Shown here: in pieces, positions 36,501 through 45,563 of the stretch
How positions within the stretch are numbered: the first letter of the stretch is position 1
Layout of the letters: each line of letters starts with the position of its first letter
NCBI RefSeq assembly: GCF_023100905.1
Contig: NZ_CP064686.1
Coordinates: 868,001 to 932,000, forward strand
DNA: 64,000 nt
Direction of reading: 5' to 3'
DNA from: Bradyrhizobium sp. 4
GTDB lineage: Bacteria; Pseudomonadota; Alphaproteobacteria; Rhizobiales; Xanthobacteraceae
Translations under genes and position numbers: made by a program
Notes under the pieces: generated by a model
Seen by the model: the letters and a program-made list of their open reading frames with translations, nothing else
Databases searched by the model: none
What the model was told of the DNA's origin: nothing

Positions 36501-37289
36501 ATGGGGCGGCCGGGACTTGCCGTGGACTTGCACGACGTCATGATTCGCTTCGGCGACTTCACGGCAGTCAAAAGCATGAACCTCCAGGTGGCCGAGACGG
36601 AATTCGTTGCAGTGGTGGGTCCGACCGGCTGCGGAAAATCGACCATTCTCAACACTGTCACCGGACTGCTGAAGCCCGCCGCCGGCGACGTTCGCATTTT
36701 CGGCAAGTCTCTTACGGGCCTGAACGGTCAGTCCGGCTACATGCTTCAACAGGAAGGGCTGCTGCCCTGGAAGACCGCCCAGGACAATGTCGGCCTCGGG
36801 CTCGTCTTTCAGGGCAGGTCGGTCGCGAAAGCGCGCGAGCAGGCACGGCCCTGGCTCGCCAAGGTTGGATTGAAGGGATTCGAGGAGCGCTATCTGCATC
36901 AATTGTCCGGCGGCCAACGCAAGCGCGTTGCGATGGCACAAACCCTGATCATGGAGCCCAAAATCGTTCTCATGGATGAGCCGTTCTCCGCGCTGGACGT
37001 TCACACACGCCGACTCATGCACCGCATCCTGCTCGACCTCTGGCAGGCGGACCGGCGCTCGCTCATCTTCATCACCCATGATCTCGATGAGGCGATCACG
37101 CTGGCGGACCGCGTCGTTGTGATGTCTGCCGGTCCCGCCAGCCGCATGGTTGCCGACGTCAGGATCACGCTCCCTCGTCCGCGCGATGTTTCTGCGCTGC
37201 AGACCACCGACGAATTCGTCGCGCTCTATCGTGAAATTTGGTCGCTGCTCGGCGCCGAAGTGGAGAAAAGCTATGTCACGCAGGGGTAG
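36501..37289 (+). CDS. ABC transporter ATP-binding protein (NitT/TauT type)
   Basis: A 262-residue ATPase: Walker A VVGPTGCGKSTILN, Q-loop YMLQQEGLLPWK, signature QLSGGQRKRVAMAQ, Walker B IVLMDEPFSALD, H-loop IFITHDLDEA. The LLPWKTAQDNV form places it in the nitrate/sulfonate/taurine importer group. ATG at 36501 has GGAG upstream. It overlaps the permease gene by 17 bases. Confidence 0.93.
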   Translation: MGRPGLAVDLHDVMIRFGDFTAVKSMNLQVAETEFVAVVGPTGCGKSTILNTVTGLLKPAAGDVRIFGKSLTGLNGQSGYMLQQEGLLPWKTAQDNVGLGLVFQGRSVAKAREQARPWLAKVGLKGFEERYLHQLSGGQRKRVAMAQTLIMEPKIVLMDEPFSALDVHTRRLMHRILLDLWQADRRSLIFITHDLDEAITLADRVVVMSAGPASRMVADVRITLPRPRDVSALQTTDEFVALYREIWSLLGAEVEKSYVTQG

Positions 37290-38046
37290 GGTCGCTCTCA
37301 CGCAGTTCGCCATCCTGCTTGGCATGATCCTGATCTGGGAATTGGGCGTCTGGGCCGGACTGATCGATCCCTTCTTCTTTCCGGCACCGTCGACACTTGT
37401 CGTAAGGATCGGGGAGTGGATGTCGACGGCGGACTTTTGGGGCGATATTGGCATAACATTGCTGGAGACGGTCCTGTCGTTCCTGGCTGGCATCGGGATC
37501 GGCACAGCACTTGGCATCTGGCTGGGTTTAAGCCCATTTGCTGCCGAAGTCGTTCAGCCCTTTATCAAGATGTTCAATGCAATCCCGCGGATCTTGCTTG
37601 GACCCATTTTCGTCATCTGGTTCGGATTGGGCCTCACCTCCAAGGTTGCGCTCGGCGTCACGCTGGTTCTATTCGTCGCATTCTTCAATACGTTCCAAGG
37701 CGTCCGCGAGGTCAATCCGGTCGTGCTGGCGAATGCCCGCCTGCTGCGTGCTTCGAAGTCGTCCCTGCTACGGCACGTCTACCTGCCGTCCGCCACGACC
37801 TGGATTCTGTCGAGCCTGCGGGTGTCCGTCGGCATGGCTGTGATGGGAGCCGTGGTCGCGGAATATCTCGGCTCGTCCGCAGGATTGGGGCACTTAATTG
37901 CGCAGGCCGAAGGCGTCCTCGATGCGACCGGAGTGTTCGCAGGAATTATCGTTCTCTCCGCCTTCGTCGTTGCCCTCGATGCCATCGTCGACTGCGCGGA
38001 AAAGCGGCTCCTGGTCTGGCGGCCGGCGCCTGCGCACGAAAGCTGA
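37273..38046 (+). CDS. ABC transporter permease (NitT/TauT type)
   Basis: A 257-residue inner-membrane protein with about six hydrophobic segments and the coupling motif region LRASKSSLLRHVYLPSATTW followed by LRVSVGMAVMGAVVAEY. The ATG at 37273 lies inside the end of the ATPase gene with GGAG upstream, indicating translational coupling. It forms the importer with the flanking ATPase and binding protein. Confidence 0.92.
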   Translation: MSRRGRVALTQFAILLGMILIWELGVWAGLIDPFFFPAPSTLVVRIGEWMSTADFWGDIGITLLETVLSFLAGIGIGTALGIWLGLSPFAAEVVQPFIKMFNAIPRILLGPIFVIWFGLGLTSKVALGVTLVLFVAFFNTFQGVREVNPVVLANARLLRASKSSLLRHVYLPSATTWILSSLRVSVGMAVMGAVVAEYLGSSAGLGHLIAQAEGVLDATGVFAGIIVLSAFVVALDAIVDCAEKRLLVWRPAPAHES

Positions 38047-38079
38047 TCGTACGCTCTCCCATCAATTATGGAGGTTCGC

Positions 38080-39102
38080 ATGCACGTTTCCATAAGGTTG
38101 ATGCCGGTGGTGGCGCTGGCCGCATTCTCGGTCATTTTGGCGCATGCCACCGAGCCCGAGAAAACAAAATTGAAGATCGCGGTGGGGTCAAAAATCCTCA
38201 ACTATATGCCTGTCGAACTTGGAGTGAAGCTTGGCTCCTTTAAGGAAGAAGGCCTTGACGTTACCGTCGAGAACTTCCAGGCCGGTGGCTCTAAGGCTCT
38301 GCAGGCCCTGATCGGCGGCTCTGTCGACGGGACTATCGGCTTTTACGATCATACCATTCAGATGCAGGTGCTGGGTAAGCAAATTTCCTGCGTGTTCCTG
38401 CTGAATGACATTCCCGGCGTCCTGCTCGGTGTCCGCAGCGACCTCGCCGACAAGGTCAGAACCGGCGCCGACCTGAAGGGTCTCAGGCTCGGGATCACTG
38501 CGCCGGGGTCATCGACGGAGAGTATGGCGCGCTACTACATCAAGAAGTCAGGATTGGGTTCACGCGATGTCAACATCATTGCCGTCGGCAGCGGCGCACC
38601 GGGCATGGTGGCGCTTGAGGCCATGAATGTCGATGCCCTGGTCTATTTCGATCCCATCGCGACGCTTCTCGCGCGCAAAAAGAACGCGACAGCGCTGTTC
38701 GATGCGCGCACGATCGAAGGCTCAAAGCAGGCCTTCGGCGGGTCCTATCCGACCGCGTGTCTCTACCTTCAGCAGACTTTCATCGACAAAAATCCCGAAA
38801 CGGTCCAGCGCCTGGTCAACGCCTTGCTCAAAACTCACCGCTGGATCAACGCAACGCCGACGGAGCAGCTCGTCGATACGATTCCTCCTGGTTACAAGAC
38901 TGACAATCGCGAGGTGAATATCGAAATCATGAACGCATCGAAAGCGCTCTTCTCGCCAACCGGACAGATGGACATCGAGGCGGCCAAGGTCCCGCTGGCT
39001 GTCTTAAGCGACTTTGATCCAAAAATCGCTGCCGCAAAGATCGACTTGAACAAAACCTTCACCAATCGTTTCGCGGAACGCGCCGCACAACAACTGAAAT
39101 AG
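38080..39102 (+). CDS. ABC transporter substrate-binding protein (NMT1/SsuA-like)
   Basis: A 340-residue periplasmic protein with a signal peptide cleaved after ILAHA. The start of the mature part (KLKIAVGSKILNYMPVELG) and GSVDGTIGFYDHTIQMQ match the NMT1/SsuA-like fold that binds sulfonates, pyrimidines or small organic acids. I chose the second ATG (38080) since GGAGG lies at ideal distance before it. Its ligand probably is the substrate of the two downstream enzymes. Confidence 0.9.
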   Translation: MHVSIRLMPVVALAAFSVILAHATEPEKTKLKIAVGSKILNYMPVELGVKLGSFKEEGLDVTVENFQAGGSKALQALIGGSVDGTIGFYDHTIQMQVLGKQISCVFLLNDIPGVLLGVRSDLADKVRTGADLKGLRLGITAPGSSTESMARYYIKKSGLGSRDVNIIAVGSGAPGMVALEAMNVDALVYFDPIATLLARKKNATALFDARTIEGSKQAFGGSYPTACLYLQQTFIDKNPETVQRLVNALLKTHRWINATPTEQLVDTIPPGYKTDNREVNIEIMNASKALFSPTGQMDIEAAKVPLAVLSDFDPKIAAAKIDLNKTFTNRFAERAAQQLK

Positions 39103-39156
39103 CTGCCAGCCGGCCAAGCCCTCACCCTCGGATCACCTAAAGGAAGGCGTCTTCAG

Positions 39157-40422
39157 ATGTCTCTGCCGCTCACCGGCATCCGCGTCCTGGACCTGTCGAA
39201 CGTGTTGGCCGGTCCGTTCTGCGGTTATCATCTCGCGCGTCTTGGCGCGGAGGTCATCAAAGTCGAAAATCCGAACGGCGGCGACCTCGCGCGGCGCCTC
39301 GGCGCCGATCCGCAAAGGGCAGAGCGCTTGCAGGGCCTCTCTTTTGTCGCGGTGAACGCCGGCAAGCAATCCGTGGCGCTGGACTTGAAGTCGGAATCGG
39401 GCCGCGAGGTATTCTTGCGACTCGTCAAGGAAGCCGATGTGGTGCTCGAAAGCTTCCGGCCGAAGGTGATGGAACGGCTTAGCCTAGGCTTTAATGTGCT
39501 CAGCAGGCACAACCCGCGTCTCGTCTACTGCGCGATCTCCGGCTTTGGGCAGAGCGGGCCATGGTCCGCCCGTCCGGCCTATGACCAGATCGTTCAGGGT
39601 CTGTCTGGTGCCATGAGCGTCACTGGCGATACGGCCTCGGCTCCCCTGCGCACCGGCTTTCCGATCTCGGACACGATTGCGGGACTGACTGCTGCCTTTG
39701 CCATCGCCGCGGCTCTGGTCGAACAGCGGCATAGCGGCCGCGGTCGGTTCATTGACGTGTCCCTGCTCGAAGCCACCGTTGCAGCGATGGGATGGGTCGT
39801 CTCCAACCACCTGAACGCTGGTGTCGAGCCGCAGCCCATCGGCAACGAGAACTTCACCGCGGCTCCCTCCGGCACGTTCCGCACCGCAACAGGCCCGCTG
39901 AACATTTCCGCCAACGAGCAGAAGCAGTACCAAGCCCTATGCGACCTGATTGGCCGACCGGACCTGAAGACGGATCCACGCTTTGCTGAGCGCGAGATAC
40001 GCAAGGTCCATCGCGCAGCGCTGAACACGGAGTTGAACCAGGCGTTGAGTTGCAAGCCCGCTGAAGAATGGGAGGCCCAAATGAATCTGGCTGGAGTCCC
40101 CGCAGGCTGCGTGCTGACGGTCTCCCAAATCTTGCAGCAGCCACAGCTCCTCGAGCGCGGATTCGTCGAGACTTTGGCCCCAGAACAAGATGGTGCGCAG
40201 CCGTTACGAATCATGCGGCCGGGCTTCCGGCTGGATGAGGAGTTTTCGGTGCCTTCACCACCTGCGACGCTCGGAGCAGACACCGAGCGATGGCTGCAGC
40301 GGCTCGGCTATTCGTATGCGGAGGTCGAGCAGCTGGTCTCAACCCGGGCCGTCGGGACGCCAAAGCAACGGGCGGCTGATTTCCTGCCCGTCCGCGTAGC
40401 CGCGGACGGACCAATATCATGA
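39157..40422 (+). CDS. CaiB/BaiF family (type III) CoA-transferase
   Basis: A 421-residue class III CoA-transferase: VLDLSNVLAGPFCGYHLARL, AEVIKVENPNGGD, ISGFGQSGPWSARPAYDQIV and LSGAMSVTGD are all present. These enzymes exchange CoA between carboxylic acids through an aspartyl-CoA intermediate. The next gene is a citrate-synthase-fold lyase, so the transferase probably activates a citrate-like tri- or dicarboxylate to its CoA thioester. Preceded by AAAGGAAGG. Confidence 0.92.
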   Translation: MSLPLTGIRVLDLSNVLAGPFCGYHLARLGAEVIKVENPNGGDLARRLGADPQRAERLQGLSFVAVNAGKQSVALDLKSESGREVFLRLVKEADVVLESFRPKVMERLSLGFNVLSRHNPRLVYCAISGFGQSGPWSARPAYDQIVQGLSGAMSVTGDTASAPLRTGFPISDTIAGLTAAFAIAAALVEQRHSGRGRFIDVSLLEATVAAMGWVVSNHLNAGVEPQPIGNENFTAAPSGTFRTATGPLNISANEQKQYQALCDLIGRPDLKTDPRFAEREIRKVHRAALNTELNQALSCKPAEEWEAQMNLAGVPAGCVLTVSQILQQPQLLERGFVETLAPEQDGAQPLRIMRPGFRLDEEFSVPSPPATLGADTERWLQRLGYSYAEVEQLVSTRAVGTPKQRAADFLPVRVAADGPIS

Positions 40423-40477
40423 TATTCGACGGCTTGCGGCGATCGGCAATGGCAGGGTTGAAGGGGCGGAACCGGAA

Positions 40478-41293
40478 ATGAACGAAGAAGAATTGCGGCA
40501 GCACGCGGCCCGTTGGTGGCGAACCTCCATCTGCGACATCGCGCCCGGTCGCATCGCCTATCGGGGTTATCCAATCGAAGATTTGATCGGCCGGATTTCC
40601 TTTCCCGCCATGATCTGGCTGATGTTGCGCGGCGATCTGCCGACGCCAGCGCAGGATCGGCTGCTGCAAGCTGCGCTGGTCGCGTCCGTTGACCACGGTC
40701 CGCACGCGCCCTCCATCGCAATTGCGCAGATGGCGGTGAGCTGCGGGCTGCCCCTGAATGGTGCGATGGCCTCCGCCATCAATACACTCGATGAGGTGCA
40801 CGGCGGAGCAGGGGAGCAGGCGGTCGAACTCTACGAAGATGTGCTGCGGAGGCGCGATGGCCTAGAGATCGGCGAGGCCGCGGCCGCCGCAATTGACCAT
40901 TTCACTGCAAGGCGCGGCAAATATCTGCCCGGCTTCGGCCACCGGTTTCATTCGGTCGACCCCCGCGCCGCACCGCTATTGGCGCTGGTGGATGACGCAA
41001 GTGCTGAGGGCAGTGTCAGCGGCGACTATGCCAAGGCCGCCCGCGCGATCGAGCGGGTGATGCAGCAGCGCAAGGGCAAACTCATCCCAATGAACATTGA
41101 TGGCGCGACCGCGGTCATTTACGGCGAGCTCGGATTCGCGCCGCCGCTGGCGCGCGGCGTCTTCTGCCTGTCGCGCGCGGTCGGAATCCTGGCCCACGCC
41201 TGGGAACAGACCAGGCGCAAGGATCGTAACAAGGGACCGATGCCCAAGCAGTTTGGCTACAAATATGAGGGACAGCCGCGCCGCACGCTGTGA
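40478..41293 (+). CDS. Citryl-CoA lyase-like protein (citrate synthase fold)
   Basis: A 271-residue protein of the citrate synthase superfamily, much shorter than true citrate synthase (about 430). Catalytic triad positions are visible: LDEVHGGAGEQAV (His), LPGFGHRFHSVDPRA (His, substrate Arg) and MNIDGATAVIYGELGF (Asp). Short members like this are annotated citryl-CoA lyases, which split citryl-CoA to acetyl-CoA and oxaloacetate. With the CoA-transferase upstream it could complete a two-step cleavage of citrate or a related acid (for instance citramalate). Substrate is inference. Confidence 0.85.
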   Translation: MNEEELRQHAARWWRTSICDIAPGRIAYRGYPIEDLIGRISFPAMIWLMLRGDLPTPAQDRLLQAALVASVDHGPHAPSIAIAQMAVSCGLPLNGAMASAINTLDEVHGGAGEQAVELYEDVLRRRDGLEIGEAAAAAIDHFTARRGKYLPGFGHRFHSVDPRAAPLLALVDDASAEGSVSGDYAKAARAIERVMQQRKGKLIPMNIDGATAVIYGELGFAPPLARGVFCLSRAVGILAHAWEQTRRKDRNKGPMPKQFGYKYEGQPRRTL

Positions 41294-41301
41294 GGCCCGT
41301 C

Positions 41302-42178
41302 ATGATGTATCTCGACAAGCCGCCTCAGCTGGCTGAGACCCGCGTGTTCTCGTCGATGCCGCGGAATTTCGTCGCCGTGGTGTTTCCTCGAAATGGGCCG
41401 GATGCCAACCGCGGAGGCCATCGGTGGATTGTTTCATCGAGGGGCCGTCATTCGACAAGTCCGGGGATCTCTACGTCGTCGATATCCCCTTCGGCCGCAT
41501 TTTCCGGATTTCGCGCGACGGGATCTGGTCTCTGATAATCGAATATGACGGCTGGCCGATTGGTCTGAAGATCGCACCTGATGGCCGGGTGCTGGTGGCC
41601 GACTACATGAACGGCCTCATGGAGCTCGATCCGCAGCGGGATACATCAGCCCGCTACTGGGGCACCGCAATTACGAGTCCTTCAGAGGCTGCAACGACCT
41701 GCATATCGCGACCAACGGCGACATCTATTTCACCGATCAGGGGCAAACTGGATTGCACGATCCGACGGGCCGGGTGTTCCGACTGTGTCCTCACGGCCGG
41801 CTCGATTGCCTGATTTCGAACGGCCAAGCCCGAACGGGCTGGTGCTCAGTCCCGACGAGGCCGTGTTGTTCGTTGCAATGACGCGCTACAACAGCATCTG
41901 GCGCGTGCCGCTGATGCGTGACGGCGGGTCGGGAAGGTGGCACGGTTCAGCTTATTCTCGGGACCAGCGGTCCTGACGGGCTGACGATGGATAAAAAAGG
42001 GCGGCTCTTTGTAGCGCACGCCTCCCTCGGCCACGTCTTCGTCATGGCGCCGAACGGCGAAACGATCGGGCGCATCAAGTCCTGCGGTGGGGCGACCTGC
42101 ACGAACCTCGCATTGGAGGCGGCAAACGGCACATTGCTCATTACGGAAATCCTCTACTGGATCAGTGTTGATGGCTGA
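41302..42178 (+). pseudogene. SMP-30/gluconolactonase family gene, frameshifted
   Basis: Successive frames carry MYLDKPPQLAETRVFSSMPR, then FIEGPSFDKSGDLYVVDIPF and PIGLKIAPDGRVLVADY, then RGCNDLHIATNGDIYFTDQG, PNGLVLSPDEAVLFVAMTRY and DGLTMDKKGRLFVAHAS. This is a six-bladed SMP-30/lactonase propeller with at least three frameshifts. It follows the citryl-CoA lyase by eight bases, so it was probably the last gene of the same operon, perhaps a lactonase feeding the pathway, now inactive. Confidence 0.8.
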
Positions 42179-42591
42179 TCTCGCTCACCTTCCTTGAACG
42201 TTCGCCAGCAGGAGTGCCTCAGTAACTCGCATTTTGTGGGAAGCACGAAAGAACGACTCGGCTATCGTTTGTAAGGCTGGGCCGGGCTTCGCCCGCAACT
42301 GCGCTGCCGACCCGGCTCCGCCCTTTTAACCGGGCAGGTTTCGGCTCGCGGTCCACGAGCCTTGAGAACACCATCGTATCCCTTCGCACTATGAAGAACG
42401 ATTTGATGGCTGATACAAGCCAAAAAGGTCGAAGATGTAACCCGCTCGCAGTGGGAGTAAGCACCGCATCAGCGTCGAGGTTCTCAATTATCCTCGGCCG
42501 CGACGCACGCGTTGGAGCGTTCGTTTTGAGAACCAACAAGCAGCAGGATTTGCTGCTTTGAAAGTCTTTACTGACACGCCGAGTAGCGCTT
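42179..42591. other. About 400 bases, no supportable gene
   Basis: A 56-codon plus frame from 42391 begins MKNDLMADTSQKGRRCNPLA but has no ribosome binding site or recognisable homology. Nothing else is seen. Confidence 0.4.
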
Positions 42592-42980
42592 TCACTGTGT
42601 GGAGGAGAGGTCGCAGCACTGTCTTAGCCTCTTGCGCGCGCGCAATCCTCCAACCCGATATCCCCTCTCCTCGTAGGAACGGAGTACCCGTTCTAAGGCC
42701 GGATAGCCATCAGGGGGCAACGCAACCTCAATCATCTGCCAGCCTCGGCACTTCGCCTCCGAATGTAGCGCCTCGAGCAGATGCCGACTGCTCAGAGCAC
42801 ACCGTACGCTCCAGCTGCTCTCACGGCCAGTACGGCCGAGATGGCAGCGATCCCTACAATCTGCCCGTGGCTTGTTCCTCGATGACAAAAAAGATGAAGC
42901 TCTCTTCGGGATCCTGAATCAGGAGCAAAGCAGCGTGCTTTGCGCCTTCAAGGCTGAACTCTGGTCCGGGGCCACCTAAT
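42592..42980 (-). pseudogene. GNAT acetyltransferase, frameshifted
   Basis: One frame gives GPEFSLEGAKHAALLLIQDP and FIFFVIEEQATG; another gives LLEALHSEAKCRGWQMIEVA and LERVLRSYEERGYRVGGLR, which is the C-terminal part of a GNAT N-acetyltransferase. A frameshift around 42860-42890 and loss of the acetyl-CoA loop (RxxGxG) make it inactive. Confidence 0.6.
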
Positions 42981-43105
42981 TAAGAAAGTAGCTTTCCGAC
43001 GGCTTCTGCGATCGCGTTCTCATCTCCTGGCACGCCTTTGCGCAAAGCCGTGCCCCCGTGGGGCAGGTCTTGCGCTTCAACCCCAACACGAACACCCGTC
43101 ACGTT

Positions 43106-43150
43106 AGTCCCTCCAGTCCCTCCAGTCCCTCCAGTCCCTCCAGTCCCTCT
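43106..43150. repeat. Nine-base tandem repeat, five copies
   Basis: AGTCCCTCC occurs four times without change, and a fifth copy differs in its last base. It sits in a non-coding stretch. The size suggests slippage; copy number may vary between isolates. Confidence 0.9.
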
Positions 43151-43201
43151 TGAGGATATCCGTGTTCAGAAGGATACAGAGAGCGCAACTGAGAGCAACT
43201 A

Positions 43202-43315
43202 TCAAGCTCGATAGGGAATAGGACGTCCGCACTCCCAATAGCCAACAGAGGTGAGGTAAGTGTAAGCTGTTGCCGTTCTCAGAATCGACCGCGGCTTGAC
43301 CCGCTGCGAACTCAT
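43202..43315 (-). CDS. 37-residue peptide, unknown
   Basis: A short frame from ATG at 43315 begins MSSQRVKPRSILRTATAYTY and ends SVGYWECGRPIPYRA. GAAGGAAG lies seven bases upstream of the ATG, a strong ribosome binding site, which selects this start over longer in-frame ones. The peptide is basic at the N-terminus, tyrosine-rich after residue 18, with one cysteine and no membrane segment. No family recognised. It lies divergently from the EAL gene. Confidence 0.5.
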   Translation of the reverse strand: MSSQRVKPRSILRTATAYTYLTSVGYWECGRPIPYRA

Positions 43316-43728
43316 GATGGACTTCCTTCGACTAGATAGGAAATCCGCGAGACGGCACATTCGCGCGTGGGCAGGCCGGCCATGCCGATCAAACTTTTCG
43401 TAGGAGTGATTGCCGATCATCACTCACGAGAGTCGATTCAGTACATCTTGCAGCATGATAATCGCCGTGGCATAGGGCGCATCAGCTCGGCGCGTCCGAA
43501 GGTGAGATTCCCCACACTCGTGTGCGTCACTCGTACAAAGTTGCGCGAGCCGGGACAGGTATCATACGCGTGCGCCGACAAAATCGTCTGAACAACATCG
43601 CGAAAGATTTTGCACGCTAATGCACTATTTTAAGCTTACCTCGAAGAATCGAAAGATAGTGGCAAGCACTGCTTGTATGGACCTTCGCTCCTCGTTTAAG
43701 GGACCTTCACGGAAGGGGAGTGGTTGCG

Positions 43729-44943
43729 ATGGAGCATGGGCAGGCCGAACTGGTCGGAGGGAAACCTGTAATCTTCGGCCAGCGTAAGGTGCGGCCGCGA
43801 GCGTGCGTGGCCGTGGGCAAGCGGCATCTGCGCGCCTTTCTACGCGATGTGCTAGAGGATATGGGGTTTGTGATCAGCGAATGCGGGACTGCTGACGAGC
43901 TGCCGCGCGTACTCTGCACGGACTTCCCTGATCTGATCCTGCTCGGCATTGGCTCCGATCGCATCGAGCCTGGACGATTGCTCGAGATACTCGTACGCGA
44001 AGAATTTGCAGGCAGAGTGCTGGCGTTCGGCGCCCGCGAGTCGATCGTCATGACGGCAGTGCAGCAGGTCGGGGGCGAATATGGACTTGATATGCTGCCG
44101 CCGCTGAGGACGCCGTTTGCAGCCGAGACGCTGCGCGATCGGGTCGCCATGCTCTTGCCCAGAGAGCCGGCGCCCCGTCCCGCAGTCCATGTCGGAGAAG
44201 CCTTACACGCTGGCTGGCTTGAGCTCTGGTATGAGCCGAACTTTGACCCGTGTACCCTCAGCCGCCGCGGCGCCGAGGCGCTTGTGCGAATGCGGCATCC
44301 GACCTGGGGCGTTGTTCCACCAGCGTATTTCATCCCGGAGGCTCACGATCCTCATTTTAGGGACTTGTCGCAGTTCGTGATCGACCGCGCGATCAAGGAT
44401 TGGAAGTATCTTCTGGAGCAGCAAACTTCGACCGATCTCTCCATCAATCTCCCGGCAGCATTCCTGATTGACCCGCAGGCGGTACGCGATCTCTGTCAGC
44501 GCATGCCGTCGCACCCCGCTTTCGGCGGCTTGACGATCGAAATCGAGAGCGAGGAAGCGATCCAGAACCTAGATCTCCTGATCGAGGTCGCGCGTGAGGT
44601 TCGCTTTCACAACATTGGCCTTGCAATCGACAATATCGGCGCCAATTGGCCGCAGCTGATGGGGCTCGAAAAATTCCCGTTCATGAAATTAAAAGTGGAC
44701 CGGCAGTACGTCGCCGGTTGCGGAAATGGGCCCCTGAAGCGAACGGTGTGCCGCCATATCGTCGATCTAGCCAAAGAGTACAGTGTGCGCACCGTCGCCG
44801 CAGGCGTGGAGAGCCATGCCGACCTGATCGCTGTGACCGAACTCGGCTTCGACCTTGCGCAGGGCCATCTGTTCGGAAAGGCCATGCCGCTGAAGCAATT
44901 TGCACAGTCATCTTTCAGCCCTGTTCCACTTCGTCCAAAATAG
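43729..44943 (+). CDS. Degenerate receiver-EAL domain protein
   Basis: A 404-residue protein. Residues about 25-145 resemble a response-regulator receiver, but the phospho-acceptor position is Gly (DLILLGIGSD instead of LLD), so it is a pseudo-receiver. The rest is a c-di-GMP phosphodiesterase-type EAL domain: GAEALVRMRHP, SINLPAAFL, IEIESEEA, LAIDNIGANW, MKLKVDRQYV, AAGVESHADL. The DDFG loop is DNIG here, losing one metal-binding Asp, so it may bind c-di-GMP without cleaving it. AGGGGAG precedes the ATG at 43729. No operon partners. Confidence 0.82.
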   Translation: MEHGQAELVGGKPVIFGQRKVRPRACVAVGKRHLRAFLRDVLEDMGFVISECGTADELPRVLCTDFPDLILLGIGSDRIEPGRLLEILVREEFAGRVLAFGARESIVMTAVQQVGGEYGLDMLPPLRTPFAAETLRDRVAMLLPREPAPRPAVHVGEALHAGWLELWYEPNFDPCTLSRRGAEALVRMRHPTWGVVPPAYFIPEAHDPHFRDLSQFVIDRAIKDWKYLLEQQTSTDLSINLPAAFLIDPQAVRDLCQRMPSHPAFGGLTIEIESEEAIQNLDLLIEVAREVRFHNIGLAIDNIGANWPQLMGLEKFPFMKLKVDRQYVAGCGNGPLKRTVCRHIVDLAKEYSVRTVAAGVESHADLIAVTELGFDLAQGHLFGKAMPLKQFAQSSFSPVPLRPK

Positions 44944-45427
44944 TTGTATGAGGAGTGACTGAGCACAGCCAGGCAAAGCGTACCAGCGCTGCCCCGCGCG
45001 GCCATGCCTACTCGGCACCAGGCATGCGGCTGACTGCAATTAAATCGGTCACTTTGCAAACCCAGTATCGCTGCTCCCGGCCGAACTTCATTCCCCTCCG
45101 AAGCGATGCCGAAGGTTATTGTAGCACAAGCCGTTTTGGCAAGCCTCCAGCGAGTCAATCCGCGGAGTTAACGTTGCAGGCGTGAGCGCGGCTTGGACAA
45201 AATCTCCGGTCAGGGCGTGTGACCGGAGGTTTGCCGACATCCGGCGTAGACGTGCGTCGGCTCGCGGCTTATACTCGCGCCGCCGGTTTCGGGAATCGTC
45301 GAGCGTCGCTTGGCCCCGCGCTGCCATGCCAGACAAACCGACGGAAGCTCGCAGCAGTCGAGTCGCGACTGGCTATCGGAGTAGGGGCCCGAGGGCTCGC
45401 ACGGCTTGATATTGAAGCGGCCTATGC

Positions 45428-45443
45428 TGTCGCAGATGCAACA
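45428..45443 (+). promoter_or_regulatory. NifA upstream activator sequence for fdxN
   Basis: TGT-N10-ACA (TGTCGCAGATGCAACA), 63 bases upstream of the -24 element below. It matches the NifA binding consensus exactly. Confidence 0.75.
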
Positions 45444-45506
45444 TGGTCTCAGACCCCGCACAGCACCATTGGGCAAATTGCCCATCATTGAGCGCGCCTG
45501 TCCTTT

Positions 45507-45522
45507 GGCACGGCATTTGAAA
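45507..45522 (+). promoter_or_regulatory. Sigma54 (-24/-12) promoter of fdxN
   Basis: TGGCAC-N5-TTGAA; the -24 half is perfect and the -12 half differs at one base from TTGCA. It is 41 bases upstream of the fdxN ATG. With the NifA site it indicates expression during nitrogen fixation. Confidence 0.75.
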
Positions 45523-45563
45523 GGGATCGCCAATGGCATCGCTCGCCTAAGGAGTCGGAAGGC

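Noticed and set aside
42391..42561. 56-codon frame MKNDLMADTSQ...
   Set aside because: No ribosome binding site and no pattern suggesting a real protein.
43106..43150. CRISPR-like repetition
   Set aside because: The nine-base units are directly adjacent without spacers; no cas genes are present.
43520..43540. Possible NifA site TGT...ACA before the EAL gene
   Set aside because: The spacing is eleven bases, not ten, and no sigma54 promoter accompanies it.
43655..43680. Possible sigma54 promoter (TGGCAAGCACTGCTTG) before the EAL gene
   Set aside because: The spacing between GG and GC is eight rather than ten bases.
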